This document shows, piece by piece, positions 26,802 through 38,848 of a stretch of 64,000 nucleotides of DNA. The stretch covers positions 78,244-142,243 of the forward strand of contig CAJOLW010000005.1 of NCBI GenBank assembly GCA_905235525.1. Direction: 5' to 3'. The translations under genes were made by a program, and so were the position numbers. The notes below the pieces were generated by a model that saw only the letters and a program-made list of their open reading frames with translations, had not been told where the DNA came from and did no database searches. The number at the start of each line of letters is the position of its first letter. The first letter of the stretch is position 1. Origin of the DNA: an uncultured Bacteroidaceae bacterium (GTDB lineage: Bacteria > Bacteroidota > Bacteroidia > Bacteroidales > Bacteroidaceae).

Positions 26802-28298
26802 ATGAAAAAGACTCTTATCACCTTACTATCCTGCACGCTCTTGCTCATCAGTTGCTTGCCTGATAAAGAGACCATCTATCTACCTGTGCAACAAATGGAA
26901 GGTGGCAGTTGGAGCATCATAGACCAAGAAGGTAACATGGTGGCGGATAATGCCTATCCTGCCGATGCTGTCATCTCCAGTATCAGCAACGGTGTCTATT
27001 GGGTCATTTCCAACAATCGCTATCGGCTCTACAACGTGGACAATCCCGACCGTCCCATCATTGACGAGGCTTTTGCCAACGCCACCTCTTTCTTCCATAC
27101 AGACTGGGCTACAGTGTCGTCCGGATCGGGCAAGCCCCTTCGTATCATTGACAGCCGAGGCAAGACCCAAGCCACCCTGCCGCAGGACATATCTTCTTGC
27201 TACAGTTTCTCCTCCGATGGATATGCCGTCTATCGTGACGACAATCTCCAAGAAGGGCTCATCGACCACAATGGCAAGATCATCATACCAACCCCCAATG
27301 CCAGTATTGCCGGCATCAGCGAAGGGGTAACTCTGATGCAGAAAGACTATAGCGATAAGAACATTCACATACTCGACACCCAGGGTCGTCAGGTGGGTAA
27401 CATCAACACCGACCAGTATCAGCCTGTCAGCCATGAGTTTCATGAGGGGAAACTCATCGTATGCGATGCCAACTCCGACCAACCCCGTTTCCATCTACTC
27501 AATAAGCAAGGCGAACGGATCCTAACCTTCGACAGCAACGTGACTGAGATTGAGTCTTCCATTCACTATCAAAATGGTCACCTCGTCTTCATCGGTGCCA
27601 ACAGTCGGAGTGGCATCGTTGACAACAAGGGGAACATCGTCCTTAATCCTCAATACGATGCCCTTATTAACTATGGCAAGGGGCGCTTTGCCGCACTGCT
27701 CGACAACAGTTGGGGTGTCATTAATGCCAAAGGCGAAATCCTCATCCCATTTGATTACGATTACTGCCACCCTACTACCATCGGTGACAACTTCATCCTA
27801 CAGGAGGGTAACACCTACTTCTTGTTCAGACCCGATGGTACCCAACTCACCTGTTTTCAAGGTATGCAAGAACCTGTCGATCCCCTTCTCGATTTCAGTT
27901 CCTGCCAAGGCGACACGTCGGCTGAAAAAATGGACTACGACCCTGACTTCCCCGAAGACGACATCATCAACGATTATGGCACAATCGGTTTGTTAGGTGC
28001 TCTTCCTGAAGGCACTACTACCTATACAGGTGACATGGGCGGCTACCCCATCGAGTTCACCATCACCAATAAACCCGAGACTGGAGAATTGTCAGCCCGC
28101 TACAAGAACGTGAACTACGGCACCACCATGCAGATGATTGGCGAGTCGTTGCCAGCACAAGGCGGAGAAATTTCCTTCTTCGGTGAAGAGAACGGTCGTC
28201 AGTGGTCTTTCGACCTTGATGGTGATGCCGACAACATCACGGGCACCGCCTCAGGCAGCAACGGCTACCAGTTCAAAGTGAAGTTGAAGAGAAAGTGA
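26802..28298 (+). CDS. WG-repeat lipoprotein
   Basis: 498 residues with lipobox LLISC (Cys18). The WG-like repeats run from about 25 to 345, for example SIIDQEGNMVADNAYPAD, GLIDHNGKIIIPTPN, SGIVDNKGNIVLNPQYDA, WGVINAKGEILIPFDYDY and YFLFRPDGTQL. A separate C-terminal beta domain (about 390-498; MGGYPIEFTITN, NYGTTMQMIGE) follows. It probably is a cell-envelope scaffold or binding protein. It is the second WG protein of the window, related in layout to the one at 8042 but lipid-anchored. The start is set by the lipoprotein signal. Confidence 0.78.
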   Translation: MKKTLITLLSCTLLLISCLPDKETIYLPVQQMEGGSWSIIDQEGNMVADNAYPADAVISSISNGVYWVISNNRYRLYNVDNPDRPIIDEAFANATSFFHTDWATVSSGSGKPLRIIDSRGKTQATLPQDISSCYSFSSDGYAVYRDDNLQEGLIDHNGKIIIPTPNASIAGISEGVTLMQKDYSDKNIHILDTQGRQVGNINTDQYQPVSHEFHEGKLIVCDANSDQPRFHLLNKQGERILTFDSNVTEIESSIHYQNGHLVFIGANSRSGIVDNKGNIVLNPQYDALINYGKGRFAALLDNSWGVINAKGEILIPFDYDYCHPTTIGDNFILQEGNTYFLFRPDGTQLTCFQGMQEPVDPLLDFSSCQGDTSAEKMDYDPDFPEDDIINDYGTIGLLGALPEGTTTYTGDMGGYPIEFTITNKPETGELSARYKNVNYGTTMQMIGESLPAQGGEISFFGEENGRQWSFDLDGDADNITGTASGSNGYQFKVKLKRK

Positions 28299-28382
28299 CC
28301 GACGAAGCATCATGTGAAAGAACCAAATCATGATGCCACCCAAAGGACTTCCCTCAATTCCTAGAATAAGGACTTTCACCAC

Positions 28383-28424
28383 AAAAATGGCGGAAAACCG
28401 ACTCATGGTTTTCCGCCATTTTTG
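28383..28424 (+). terminator. Terminator hairpin, GGCGGAAAACC family, copy 5
   Basis: A perfect stem with loop GACTCAT as in copies 3 and 4, then a T-run. Confidence 0.8.
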
Positions 28425-28478
28425 TGTTCTCTCATAAAAAACTCACATTTCCCCACCCCATCAAGCACAAGAAATCCC

Positions 28479-28555
28479 TATATTTGTCTTTGACATTGTG
28501 TTTATCCACAAAAAGCATGGTCAACCTTAACGTCAACAATCAAGTGATAGAGAAG
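28479..28555 (+). promoter_or_regulatory. Cassette promoter TATATTTG plus partial leader, copy 4 (orphan)
   Basis: The -7 box is at 28479-28486. The leader keeps TTGACATTGTGTTTATCCACA and CGTCAACAATCAA but no ATG follows within 100 bp. The next gene has its own box at 28630. Confidence 0.55.
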
Positions 28556-28629
28556 TGAAGAAGGTTTTTATTAAATAAATGCACTCCACAATAAACCAAC
28601 AATTTGTTGTGGGAATAGGTAAAAATATC

Positions 28630-28637
28630 TATCTTTG
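28630..28637 (+). promoter_or_regulatory. -7 box TATCTTTG
   Basis: A perfect box 24 bp before the ATG at 28662. Confidence 0.7.
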
Positions 28638-28661
28638 CAGCAGCTGACACACCACAAGCCA

Positions 28662-29570
28662 ATGCAAACATCTTTCTCCACATTCCTTTCAGCCTTCGTG
28701 CTGACCACATGCGTAACCGCTGCTTCCGCCCAAAACAAGGGTGGAAGCAGTGGCATCTCGCTGAGACAGGCGACGGGCAGCACTCCCACTGAGACTTTGA
28801 TGAGAAATACACCGCACTCGAAGAGCGGCACACCAGAACTGACAAGGCTGACGGGAGTGCTGAAGGACATCTATGTGGAGGATTGGGGTGAACTTGTCTT
28901 GCTGGATGCTGGAAAAACGGCACTCTACAATGATGCGTCGATAAGGTCTGGCATCATGGAAACCCAGAGAAGATATCTTGACATTGAAGGGCCCGTGGTG
29001 CTGCCCTGCTTCGGCAGGCAGAACGGATGGTTTGCGGTGGAACATCCAATGGAAAACATGGTGGGATGGGTCAGTGGAAATTACGTGCGGAGGGCTGGGC
29101 AGACACCTATTGGCGAGAGCCAACAGAACCGAATGTATCAGTTTGGAGAATGGGAGATGCTATGTGTGGCGGTGAATCAGGAGACAGGGCTTGCGTTGGG
29201 ATATGTGCAGCGAAAAAGGAAAGCCGCCACCAATGGCAAACCTCTTCGTCAAATTGTGATGGGGAAAGTACTCAATGATGCCTTTGTCTTCCATTATTTT
29301 GTGAATGTCGATATCATCCGCAGAGACCGGAAAAATGACTCTGGCTTCACAGCCGTCTGGCAACCCAAGAGCCAGATGTTTGACATTCATGTGGGGATAG
29401 ACCTGCTGATTCCTATATATTCACATCTCAACATGATTGACTTCCAACGACTCCCCTCATCTGCCATCGAGCAACTTTTCGGGGACATCATCGAGAATGC
29501 AGAACCGTTGGATGCACATGCCTATCTCTTTGTGACCAGTGAATTGCTGAGTAAGGAGAACGAAGACTGA
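28662..29570 (+). CDS. Secreted protein with SH3-like segment, unknown function
   Basis: 302 residues. The signal peptide ends near AASAQ. A short Ser/Thr linker is followed by LTGVLKDIYVEDWGELVLLDAG and a segment of bacterial SH3 type (VVLPCFGRQNGWFAVEHPMENMVGWVSGNYVRR, abbreviated here as GWFAVEH...GWVSGNYV). The remaining half (about 160-302) is not recognised. ATG 28662 is preferred over upstream codons because those lie inside the promoter box. It is convergent with the two-component genes downstream. Confidence 0.65.
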   Translation: MQTSFSTFLSAFVLTTCVTAASAQNKGGSSGISLRQATGSTPTETLMRNTPHSKSGTPELTRLTGVLKDIYVEDWGELVLLDAGKTALYNDASIRSGIMETQRRYLDIEGPVVLPCFGRQNGWFAVEHPMENMVGWVSGNYVRRAGQTPIGESQQNRMYQFGEWEMLCVAVNQETGLALGYVQRKRKAATNGKPLRQIVMGKVLNDAFVFHYFVNVDIIRRDRKNDSGFTAVWQPKSQMFDIHVGIDLLIPIYSHLNMIDFQRLPSSAIEQLFGDIIENAEPLDAHAYLFVTSELLSKENED

Positions 29571-29588
29571 AGTATTCACTGGTGGTGA

Positions 29589-30242
29589 TTATGTAGTGGA
29601 ATGAGGGTCGATGTAGCCACGGGCAATGGCCTTCACCATCAGTTCTGCCACATTGTGGGCTTCAAGTTTCTTGAACAGACTCTGCCGATGGGTTTCCACA
29701 GTATTTTCGGAGATGTAGAGTGCTGAGGCTATCTCCAACGTTGATTTTCCCTTTGCTATTTCTTGAAGCACTTCGTTCTCTCGTTTGGTAGGGTGCTCCA
29801 TTTTCGTGTTGTTCTCTGTAGCAAAACGCTTGAATTTCTGACAGAAATATTGCTCTCCCCTACTTACGGCTTTTATTGCTTCAAGCATCTGAGACAAGTC
29901 GGTCGATTTATACAACACGCCATCCACTTTCTTCTCCTGAATCGTGTTCACGATCCATATCTCTTCGTGCATCGTGTTGACAATGATGCGCGCCTCCGGG
30001 TGAATGCTACGAATACAATCTATAAAGTCACCACCGTTCATGTCGGGCAACTCTATATCTACTATATAAACACCGTATTGCTGTTGAGGAATCTTCCTCA
30101 ACAGTTCGTTTGCCGAATGGAAGGCTTCAACATGTGGGTATCCTTTCTTTAGCAGAAAGCCACACAAACCTTCCAACACTACATCGTGGTCATCAACAAC
30201 CGCTATTGACATTACGTCCTTTTTGATGCTCATTTCCTCCAT
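29589..30242 (-). CDS. NarL/LuxR-type response regulator
   Basis: About 217 residues: a receiver domain (VVDDHDVVLEG with the acidic pair, phospho-acceptor Asp in YIVDIELPDMNG, Lys in LYKSTD) and a LuxR-type helix-turn-helix (TKRENEVLQEIAKGKSTLEIASAL..., ISENTVETHRQSLFKKL). It binds DNA when phosphorylated, and the partner kinase is the gene upstream at 31974. Starts at 30242, 30233 or 30212 are all possible. The last sits right before the receiver domain and has AAAAAGGA ahead of it. The -7 box is at 30251-30258. Confidence 0.9.
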   Translation of the reverse strand: MEEMSIKKDVMSIAVVDDHDVVLEGLCGFLLKKGYPHVEAFHSANELLRKIPQQQYGVYIVDIELPDMNGGDFIDCIRSIHPEARIIVNTMHEEIWIVNTIQEKKVDGVLYKSTDLSQMLEAIKAVSRGEQYFCQKFKRFATENNTKMEHPTKRENEVLQEIAKGKSTLEIASALYISENTVETHRQSLFKKLEAHNVAELMVKAIARGYIDPHSTT

Positions 30243-30250
30243 AACAAACA

Positions 30251-30258
30251 CAAAAGTA
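30251..30258 (-). promoter_or_regulatory. -7 box (CAAAAGTA on +) for the response regulator
   Basis: The reverse complement is TACTTTTG, matching TAnnTTTG. It lies 9-40 bp before the possible starts, and the closeness favours one of the later starts. Confidence 0.5.
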
Positions 30259-30372
30259 AGGATTTTCCGTGAGTTTTAGGAATCGTTTCTTACATTTTTT
30301 AGCATTCGAGGATTGTAAATAGCGGATTTCCGTGACCCCAAAATGGCAAAATTTCTTTTTGGGAGTATTTTT

Positions 30373-30470
30373 CATTTACAATTTACCATGTAACAATGTA
30401 CAATTTGCCATGCGGCTTGCGCACATCGCGTTAGCCTAAATTGTACATGGGAAATGGTACATTGTAAATT
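30373..30470. repeat. Imperfect inverted repeat built from ACAATTT-like heptamers
   Basis: The left side has TTTACAATTTACCATG, ACAATGTACAATTTGCC. The right side has AAATTGTACATGGGAAATGG and ACATTGTAAATTA. The arms can pair across about 30 bp (GCGGCTTGCGCACATCGCG region). It lies between the kinase and regulator genes, where it may act as an RNA structure uncoupling the two. Confidence 0.55.
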
Positions 30471-31974
30471 ACTTCACTTCGAGCATGAAGAGTTGGGTGC
30501 CTTCCTGCTCGCGCACAATGATTTTGCCTCCAATACCTTCAGCCCGTTGCTGCATGGTACGTAATCCAATGCCCGTCGTCCGTCGTCCATTGTCCGTTGT
30601 CCGTTGCCCGTTGTCCACCATAGTCACGACAATACCATCCTTCTGTTGCAGCACGACGGCTATGAGGGTTGCTCCCGAATGTTTCAAAGCATTGCCCAAA
30701 GCCTCCTGCACGATTCGGTATATGCCTAAAGCCTGAGCCTTGGGTACCTTGTTCCAGTCGGCATCCACAGGCTCCGAACGATAGGACAATTGGCATCCGT
30801 TGGCTCCATTCAGTTCTTCCACATAGTTCCGCATGATTTCATCGAGGGTGGCATGTTCGAAGTCTGGCGGCATCAGTTCGTGCGACACGCGGCGCACCTG
30901 CTCACGGCTTTCGCTGAGCATCTGCATGGTTTGTGGTGTAAGACCATCGGATTGAAGTTTCATCTCGATGGCAAGCAGTTGGTTGCTCACACCATCATGC
31001 ATCTCTTTTGCCAAACGATTGCGTTCCTCTTCCTTCCCTTCCAGATATCGTGACTCCGAATCTTCTTGAAGTTGAGTGATTCTTCGTTTGAGACGGTGCT
31101 GTCTAAACAGATAGATTCCAAGCATTCCCAACATAACGAAAGCCAGAAGCCCACCAAGCCAAAGCAGTTGTCGATGCTGCCACCATGCCGTTTCCGTCGG
31201 CTTTTCCTGCGGGGCTTTCACCACCATCCGCTTCACTATGGTATCTCTTGCTTGGACAGAGGATTTGTCCGAGGGTTTGGCATGCAAACTGTCCTGCGCA
31301 AGTGTCAACTCTTTTTCTTCATCTGCCGAACTGCCATTTGCCGCTTTCGCCTGCACCTTGGCGATATCCACGTCTGCCACTTTCTCATATTGGACAAGAC
31401 TCAACTCATGTGCCAACTCCTTCCCCTTCTGCAAAAGGGGCATACCTTCCTCTACGTGACCAGCCTCCACAAGAACGTGACCCATGTAGGGGAAAATGAA
31501 TGCCTGCAAGGCCTTGTCGTCCAAGCGCTGTGCCCACTTGACACTGGCACGTGCAGGCTGCACACTCTCCCTTGGATGCCCCATTTCCAATTCGTTCGTC
31601 GCCAGTGTGGCAAGCAACATGGCTGCGAAATGACGTTGAGCATGGCCATCCATACGATTAAACTGAGAAGACTCTACCAACCGACCTGCTTTCCTCATCT
31701 GCTCCAGCGCTTCCTGTTCTGCACCCTCAGACCGCATGCTCACCCCCATGATCAGCCTCAACCTCGCTTCAGACAAGGCATCCTCTTGCTGCATGACTTC
31801 AGGCAGCAACTCCTCCGCTATCGCACGAGCCTCACTCATTCGCCCTATCTGAAAAAGTGAATCAACTCTTTCGACACGAATCCACAAATCCCTATCCACT
31901 GCATACACCTTGATACCACATAGCAGACAGAACAATAAGATCAGACCATATCTATCAATCAAACGGTTTTTCAT
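30469..31974 (-). CDS. NarX/DegS-type sensor histidine kinase with repeat-encoded ATP lid
   Basis: 501 residues. A signal/anchor helix (GLILLFCLLCGIKVYA) precedes a periplasmic TPR-like helical region (about 25-215), a membrane helix (LLWLGGLLAFVMLGMLGIYLF, near 265-285), then HisKA_3 with the phospho-acceptor His in RNRLAKEMHDGVSNQL and a HATPase domain (VQEALGNALKHSG, VTMVDNG, GIGLRTMQQRAEGIGG). The ATP lid between DNG and GIGL is QRTTDNGRRTT, encoded by six heptanucleotide units (30573-30614), and the usual second Gly of the G1 box is missing. ATG 31974 was chosen since the upstream GTG overlaps the promoter box. Confidence 0.88.
   Translation of the reverse strand: MKNRLIDRYGLILLFCLLCGIKVYAVDRDLWIRVERVDSLFQIGRMSEARAIAEELLPEVMQQEDALSEARLRLIMGVSMRSEGAEQEALEQMRKAGRLVESSQFNRMDGHAQRHFAAMLLATLATNELEMGHPRESVQPARASVKWAQRLDDKALQAFIFPYMGHVLVEAGHVEEGMPLLQKGKELAHELSLVQYEKVADVDIAKVQAKAANGSSADEEKELTLAQDSLHAKPSDKSSVQARDTIVKRMVVKAPQEKPTETAWWQHRQLLWLGGLLAFVMLGMLGIYLFRQHRLKRRITQLQEDSESRYLEGKEEERNRLAKEMHDGVSNQLLAIEMKLQSDGLTPQTMQMLSESREQVRRVSHELMPPDFEHATLDEIMRNYVEELNGANGCQLSYRSEPVDADWNKVPKAQALGIYRIVQEALGNALKHSGATLIAVVLQQKDGIVVTMVDNGQRTTDNGRRTTGIGLRTMQQRAEGIGGKIIVREQEGTQLFMLEVK
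30573..30614 (-). repeat. Heptanucleotide repeat array in the kinase gene (6 units)
   Basis: Read on the + strand: CCGTCGT, CCGTCGT, CCATTGT, CCGTTGT, CCGTTGC, CCGTTGT. It encodes a 7-residue period (TTDNG-like). Unit gain or loss of one or two units shifts the frame. Confidence 0.9.
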
Positions 31975-31994
31975 ACATTTCTTAAGGAACGGCA

Positions 31995-32002
31995 CAAAGA
32001 TA
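31995..32002 (-). promoter_or_regulatory. -7 box (CAAAGATA on +) for the kinase gene
   Basis: The reverse complement TATCTTTG lies 21 bp before the ATG at 31974. Confidence 0.65.
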
Positions 32003-32040
32003 CGGAAAATAAGTGAAAAGTGAAAATATTGAATAAGAAA

Positions 32041-32191
32041 TTAAAGGAGTCAGAGGAGTTATCACTACGCTCAAGAGTTACAACCGGCACTCTGACATGA
32101 ACCCGAACGATAACCCTAACTCTAACAGTTCTCCCCTAAACAGGGGAGTTGGAGGGGGCTATGACATTCGGCTCTAACTCCTATAACTCCC
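32041..32191. repeat. Dispersed inverted-repeat element, copy A
   Basis: The left end TTAAAGGAGTCAGAGGAGTT, then CGCTCAAGAGTTA and ACTCTGACAT, matches 43381-43441, and the right end GGCTCTAACTCCTATAACTCC matches 43456-43492. Compared with that copy it has extra sequence including a CTCCCC TAAA CAGGGGAG palindrome near 32131-32148. No open reading frame lies within it. Confidence 0.65.
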
Positions 32192-32233
32192 CAAACATGG
32201 ATTTTCACTCTTCACTCCTATAACTCTTCATCT

Positions 32234-32296
32234 CGTACCCCTCGGGTACAACACAACGTACCCCTCGGGTCCGAAGTGTCGGAGTCGAGGGGTACG
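32234..32296 (-). repeat. Three-arm repeat downstream of xylA
   Basis: CGTACCCCTCGGGT occurs at 32234-32247 and again at 32257-32270, and the inverted form TCGAGGGGTACG lies at 32285-32296. The overall span is the same 63 bp as the element at 7748-7810 although the sequence is unrelated. Confidence 0.7.
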
Positions 32297-32323
32297 ACCT
32301 TATGAAAACAAAAAACTCTCTTT

Positions 32324-33637
32324 TTATGCATACATGGCAACGATTGCCTCGTAGAGTTCCTGCTTGCCAGAAGTCTGCTTTGGTTCGCCAACCTTCTTGC
32401 CGTACTCGTAAACCTGCTCGAGAGTGAGTTTGCCATCCTCGAAGTCCTTACCAATACCACTGTCGAAGGAAGCGTAACGCTCAGCCTTCATCTTCTTGTA
32501 TGGAGACTCCTCAAGGAGTTTGGCTGCAGACTCAAGAGCGCGAGCCATTGCGTCCATACCAGAGATGTGAGCAATAATGATGTCCTCGAGGTCAGTAGAG
32601 TTACGACGAGTCTTAGCGTCGAAGTTAGTACCACCAGTGCCGAGACCACCGCCACGGATGATTTCCATCCAAGCCTGAGTGAGTTCGTAGTTGTCAATCG
32701 GGAACTGGTCAGTATCCCAACCATTCTGGTAGTCACCACGGTTAGCGTCGATAGAACCGAGCATGCCAGCGTCAACTGCACAAGCGAGTTCGTGCTCGAA
32801 GGTGTGACCTGCGAGTGTAGCGTGGTTCACCTCGATGTTCACCTTGAAGTCCTTGTCAAGGTTGTGAGCCTTCAAGAAACCGATGACAGTCTCAGTGTCA
32901 ACGTCATACTGGTGCTTAGATGGCTCCATAGGCTTTGGCTCGATGAGGAAAGTACCCTTAAAGCCCTTGCCACGAGCATAGTCGCGAGCCATAGTGAGCA
33001 TAGTAGCCATATGCTCCTTCTCACGCTTCTGGTCTGTGTTCAGAAGGCTCATGTAGCCTTCACGACCACCCCAGAATACATAGTTCTCAGCGCCGAGTTT
33101 GATACCTGCGTCGATAGCGTTCTTGATCTGAACGATAGCGCGAGCCACCACGTCAAAGTCAGGGTTAGTGGAAGCACCATTCATGTAACGGCCATTACCA
33201 AACACGTTAGCAGTTGACCACAACAGTTTGATGCCTGTCTCCTTCATCTTCACAGCGAGGTAGTCAGTGATTTCCTTGAGGTTTGCCTCATACTCCTCAA
33301 CAGATGCACCCTCTGAAACGAGGTCAACATCGTGGAAGCAGAAGTATGGGATGCCGAGTTTCTGCATGATTTCGAAACCAGCGTCAGCCTTATTCTTTGC
33401 GATTTCAACAGCATTAGCACCTTCGTTCCATGGGAACTTCTTAGTACCACCACCGAACTGGTCGCCACCTTCTGCACAGAGTGTGTGCCACCATGCCATT
33501 GCAAAACGGAGCCAGTCTTTCATTGGCTTGCCCATGATCACCTTCTCAGCATCATAGTAATGGAATGCCATAGGATTCTTTGAATCCTTGCCTTCGAACT
33601 TGATTTTACCAATCTCTGGGAAAAATTCTTTAGCCAT
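32324..33637 (-). CDS. xylA: Xylose isomerase
   Basis: 437 residues, the class II length. Converts D-xylose to D-xylulose using two divalent metals. Seen: [16 protein letters not shown] near the N-terminus, catalytic His in [57 protein letters not shown] (metal-binding Glu), [14 protein letters not shown] (metal-site His) and GSIDANRGD. It has its own promoter box at 33708-33715. XylB, its pathway partner, is at 40690, separated by MgtC, GH2 and CotH-like genes. Confidence 0.97.
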   Translation of the reverse strand: MAKEFFPEIGKIKFEGKDSKNPMAFHYYDAEKVIMGKPMKDWLRFAMAWWHTLCAEGGDQFGGGTKKFPWNEGANAVEIAKNKADAGFEIMQKLGIPYFCFHDVDLVSEGASVEEYEANLKEITDYLAVKMKETGIKLLWSTANVFGNGRYMNGASTNPDFDVVARAIVQIKNAIDAGIKLGAENYVFWGGREGYMSLLNTDQKREKEHMATMLTMARDYARGKGFKGTFLIEPKPMEPSKHQYDVDTETVIGFLKAHNLDKDFKVNIEVNHATLAGHTFEHELACAVDAGMLGSIDANRGDYQNGWDTDQFPIDNYELTQAWMEIIRGGGLGTGGTNFDAKTRRNSTDLEDIIIAHISGMDAMARALESAAKLLEESPYKKMKAERYASFDSGIGKDFEDGKLTLEQVYEYGKKVGEPKQTSGKQELYEAIVAMYA

Positions 33638-33707
33638 AATTTTTTAGTTGTTAATGATTACTTGTTTATTGATTAATTACAAATAGTTTGTAGCCAATTA
33701 AGGTTTG

Positions 33708-33715
33708 CAAAGTTA
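33708..33715 (-). promoter_or_regulatory. -7 box (CAAAGTTA on +) for xylA
   Basis: The reverse complement is TAACTTTG, 70 bp before the xylA start. Confidence 0.6.
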
Positions 33716-33810
33716 TACCTTTATTTTAAATCGCCAAAGAAATAAAGACTTTTTTTTCTTTTTTTCACAATCTTTTATTAAACATTTGCAATTCTTTCCG
33801 CCTATAACAA

Positions 33811-34539
33811 CTAATTGTTCACTTCGTTCGTCAAAGTGAGTGAAAGCACGTCACCTGTCGCATGAATTTCGTCAAACAACTTGATAAAGTCCGTCTTGTC
33901 ATGGCTCCGCACCATAAAATTGATGATGGTCGTTTCCTGTGTGTAGTCATAACGGAGGAATTCATCTGAGATATGGACATTGTGTGTTGAAAAGAACTGG
34001 CGGAAGGGCGATGCATCCTTCACGATGTAGTTCACTTTCAATCGCACAATCTTCTGCTCTCTCCCCTTGAACAGATGTTTCTCACAAATTTCCAGCAATG
34101 TCAGCACTAAAATGATGAGTACACCTGCAATGACAGCCACCTTGTACATTCCTGCTCCTACAGCAAGACCTATCGAGGCTGTCATCCACATACCTGCAGC
34201 CGTCGTCAACCCACGCACAGAGCCTTTCATCTGGATGATGGCACCAGCGCCCAAGAATCCGATGCCCGAGATGACCTGTGCTGCAATGCGCCCCGGATCG
34301 CCATTTGCTGTCCAGTTGAACAGTCTCATGGGAATGTAGATAGACACCAGCATTGCCAATGTGGCACCCATACAGATGAGCGCAAACGTGCGCATGCCTG
34401 CAATCTGTCCTTTGTGACGACGCTCCAATCCCACCATTGCCCCGAGCACCATGCTCAGCAGCAACTTAAAAACTGAATTGACCAGGTTCACTTCCTCTGC
34501 TGCGAATTGTCCTGCAAAATTTTCCATATCAAACCACAT
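33811..34539 (-). CDS. MgtC/SapB-family membrane protein
   Basis: 242 residues. The N-terminal MgtC domain has four to five membrane helices (FKLLLSMVLGAMVGLERRHKGQIAGMRTFALICMGA, quoted in parts: GAMVGLERR, AGMRTFALIC), ISGIGFLGAGAII and LTTAAGMWMTASIGLAVGAGMY, the family signature. A C-terminal ACT-like cytoplasmic domain (about 160-242) follows. The family is linked to magnesium homeostasis and acid tolerance, but the transport role is disputed. It seems unrelated to xylose use. The promoter box is at 34599. Confidence 0.88.
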   Translation of the reverse strand: MWFDMENFAGQFAAEEVNLVNSVFKLLLSMVLGAMVGLERRHKGQIAGMRTFALICMGATLAMLVSIYIPMRLFNWTANGDPGRIAAQVISGIGFLGAGAIIQMKGSVRGLTTAAGMWMTASIGLAVGAGMYKVAVIAGVLIILVLTLLEICEKHLFKGREQKIVRLKVNYIVKDASPFRQFFSTHNVHISDEFLRYDYTQETTIINFMVRSHDKTDFIKLFDEIHATGDVLSLTLTNEVNN

Positions 34540-34598
34540 ACCTTATACCATTTAACAACCAAATTTGACGCCGCATCTGTCTAAAGCAAATGCGACGT

Positions 34599-34606
34599 CA
34601 AAGATA
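34599..34606 (-). promoter_or_regulatory. -7 box (CAAAGATA on +) for the MgtC-family gene
   Basis: The reverse complement TATCTTTG lies 59 bp before the start at 34539. Confidence 0.55.
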
Positions 34607-34667
34607 CGACTTTTTATCTTACAAATCCAAACAATTTGACTTTTTTATCCATTTATAGATTCCCATG

Positions 34668-38645
<3,978 letters not shown>

Positions 38646-38660
38646 TTAAATTTTGATGCG

Positions 38661-38668
38661 CAAAGATA
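38661..38668 (-). promoter_or_regulatory. -7 box (CAAAGATA on +) for the GH2 gene
   Basis: The reverse complement TATCTTTG lies 33 bp before the ATG at 38627. Confidence 0.65.
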
Positions 38669-38796
38669 ACCAATTTTCGAGAGATAGATTATCACATATG
38701 ATACTTACTTCTTTAATTTTGATAAATACCACAAAAAAGAAGAGAAATAGACCCATAAAAACAAAGGAGAACTTTGTCTAATGTTCATTTTTTACT

Positions 38797-38804
38797 TAAC
38801 TTTG
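38797..38804 (+). promoter_or_regulatory. -7 box TAACTTTG for the CotH-like gene
   Basis: This lies 44 bp before the ATG at 38849 and rules out a start at 38774, which would be upstream of transcription. Confidence 0.65.
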
Positions 38805-38848
38805 CAATAAATACAGAAAAGAAGGAAAGTCTTTCTTCGCAGACAATT

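Larger units (their letters stand above)
28299..28661. other. Intergenic stretch: terminator, orphan cassette promoter, second promoter
   Basis: This contains a CATCAT/ATGATG hairpin near 28312, terminator copy 5, a cassette promoter without a directly following gene, and the TATCTTTG promoter at 28630. No gene was seen. Confidence 0.7.
32003..32323. other. Intergenic stretch of repeats between xylA and the kinase gene
   Basis: No gene was seen. It contains a dispersed-repeat element (32041-32191) and a three-arm repeat (32234-32296). Both are described separately. Confidence 0.7.
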
